A DNA stretch of 6,638 bases from Candidatus Bathyarchaeota archaeon. Lineage in GTDB: Archaea; Thermoproteota; Bathyarchaeia; Bathyarchaeales; Bathycorpusculaceae. Both the position numbers and the translations under genes were made by a program. The stretch spans positions 1 to 6,638 of the forward strand of contig JAOZHM010000257.1 in assembly GCA_026014845.1 (NCBI GenBank), read 5' to 3'. The notes beneath the pieces were generated by a model that was not told the DNA's origin, did not search any database, and worked only from the letters and a program-made list of their open reading frames with translations. This document shows, in pieces, positions 6,050 through 6,638 of the stretch. Every line of letters starts with the position of its first letter. Within the stretch, counting starts at the first letter, position 1.

Positions 6050-6427
6050 ATGAGTGAAGAGAAGGAAGACAGTGTGAAACTGCATAAGGATGGAAACATG
6101 CTTTACGAGTTAGGAAAATATGAAGAAGCAAAAGAAAAATTTCTGCGAGCATCTGAACTATACCTGAAAAAAAACAACTTCTTTGACGCTGCATCCATGC
6201 TTTATAAGGCTGGAGAATGCGACTACATGCTCAAGGATCACGAAACGGCTCTTGAGTACTTTCTGAAGTCTGCTGATTTGTCCTTTGATAAAGGCTTTGA
6301 CAGATTTGGAGTGAGCGCACTGGAATATGCAAGAGACTGCTACGAAGCATTGGAAAACAAAGAGAAATTTGAAGAAACTGAAAAGAAGATAAAAGAAGTG
6401 AAAACAAAACTAGCTGAATCATTTTAA
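6050..6427 (+). CDS. Small TPR-repeat protein
   Basis: This 125-residue soluble protein consists of about three tetratricopeptide (helix-turn-helix) repeats: roughly 9-42 (GNMLYELGKYEEAKEKFLRA), 45-79 (AASMLYKAGECDYMLKDHE, then ALEYFLKSADLSF) and 85-118, with alanine, glycine and tyrosine at typical TPR packing positions. The arrangement also resembles a short SNAP-like helical stack. TPRs bind partner proteins; the partner is unknown. There is no signal peptide or membrane segment, and the C-terminus is a charged helix. The ATG at 6050 is preferred over the in-frame TTG at 6041 because GAGAG (6036-6040) is 9 bases from the ATG but abuts the TTG. It lies 95 bases before the DNA ligase gene on the same strand, but a T tract and a separate promoter-like element between them suggest separate transcription. 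Confidence 0.85.
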   Translation: MSEEKEDSVKLHKDGNMLYELGKYEEAKEKFLRASELYLKKNNFFDAASMLYKAGECDYMLKDHETALEYFLKSADLSFDKGFDRFGVSALEYARDCYEALENKEKFEETEKKIKEVKTKLAESF

Positions 6428-6440
6428 AACAAAGCCTACG

Positions 6441-6449
6441 TTTTTTCTT
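6441..6449 (+). terminator. T-tract, possible archaeal terminator after the TPR gene
   Basis: Six consecutive T followed by CTT lie 13 bases after the TPR stop codon. Oligo-T runs without a hairpin suffice for termination in many archaea. No stem precedes it. Confidence 0.4.
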
Positions 6450-6462
6450 AAACTTCTAAAAA

Positions 6463-6477
6463 AACAATGTTTATTTT
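6463..6477 (+). promoter_or_regulatory. Putative BRE/TATA element of the DNA ligase gene
   Basis: An A-rich stretch followed by TTTATTTT (6470-6477) is placed so that transcription would begin near 6500. That leaves a leader of about 20 bases that includes the GGAGGT ribosome site at 6510-6515. This is inferred from spacing and base content. Confidence 0.42.
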
Positions 6478-6509
6478 CTAAGCGACAACTCTAAACTTCA
6501 GAGCGAACT

Positions 6510-6515
6510 GGAGGT
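6510..6515 (+). promoter_or_regulatory. Strong ribosome binding site of the DNA ligase gene
   Basis: GGAGGT lies 7 bases before the ATG at 6523, the best Shine-Dalgarno match in the window. It decides between that ATG and the one at 6518, which is out of frame and stops after nine codons. Confidence 0.75.
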
Positions 6516-6522
6516 AAATGTT

Positions 6523-6638
6523 ATGCCCACATCCTTCAAAGCCTTAGCACATCTTTGCGAAGAACTGGAAGCCACAACCAAGCGGCTTCGTATGATAGAC
6601 CTTGTTTCAGAATTCTTAAACAATTTGGAAGCAGAAGA
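6523..6638 (+). CDS. lig: ATP-dependent DNA ligase, N-terminal fragment (runs off the right edge)
   Basis: Only the first 38 codons are present. They read MPTSFKALAHLCEELEATTK and continue RLRMIDLVSEFLNNLEAEE. This matches the first helices of the N-terminal DNA-binding domain of archaeal and eukaryotic replicative ATP-dependent DNA ligases: the pattern F-x-x-LA-x-x-CE-x-LE-x-T-x-x-RL-x-x-x-x-LV-x-x-FL is characteristic. The complete enzyme, usually near 560-600 residues, would seal nicks using an adenylated lysine and join Okazaki fragments. The catalytic KxDG motif lies beyond the window, so the identification rests on the N-terminal pattern alone. Confidence 0.75.
   Translation, partial: MPTSFKALAHLCEELEATTKRLRMIDLVSEFLNNLEAE

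Overview
This window appears to come from an archaeal chromosome, most likely an uncultured Thermoproteota-type lineage such as Bathyarchaeia; the phylum is an inference. The signs are the N-terminus of an archaeal-type ATP-dependent DNA ligase, archaeal TATA-like boxes, frequent TTG and GTG starts, a mix of Shine-Dalgarno-led and apparently leaderless genes, and an ECF-type vitamin transporter subunit beside a HypE-like PurM-fold protein. No rRNA, tRNA, CRISPR array or insertion sequence was seen.

Layout. Positions 1-731 (minus) hold the N-terminal 243 codons of a radical SAM enzyme that runs off the left edge. It diverges from two coupled family 2 glycosyltransferases on the plus strand (902-1666 and 1670-2446), the second of which resembles rhamnosyltransferases but lacks a DxD motif. 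These converge on a minus-strand group read in the order 5728 to 2480: a threonine-synthase-like protein with a fused C-terminal winged helix, an ECF transporter S component, and a HypE/AIR-synthase-like protein. Positions 5740-6049 are a weakly coding spacer with one doubtful 36-codon ORF. The right end carries a small TPR protein (6050-6427) and the start of the DNA ligase gene (6523 to the edge), both on the plus strand.

The part that deserves attention is 3533-5728. The threonine-synthase-like protein keeps the zinc ribbon, the PLP-phosphate glycine loop and the C-terminal fold-type-II motifs. However, the lysine that should form the Schiff base with PLP is Arg100, and a PadR-like winged helix is fused to its C-terminus. 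Immediately downstream, a perfect 10+10 bp inverted repeat sits where the TATA box of a leaderless transporter promoter should be. A consistent reading, which is inference, is that a retired PLP enzyme became a ligand-sensing transcription factor controlling a vitamin or precursor transporter. This would be a fold-type-II, archaeal analogue of the bacterial MocR/PdxR architecture (winged helix fused to a fold-type-I aminotransferase).
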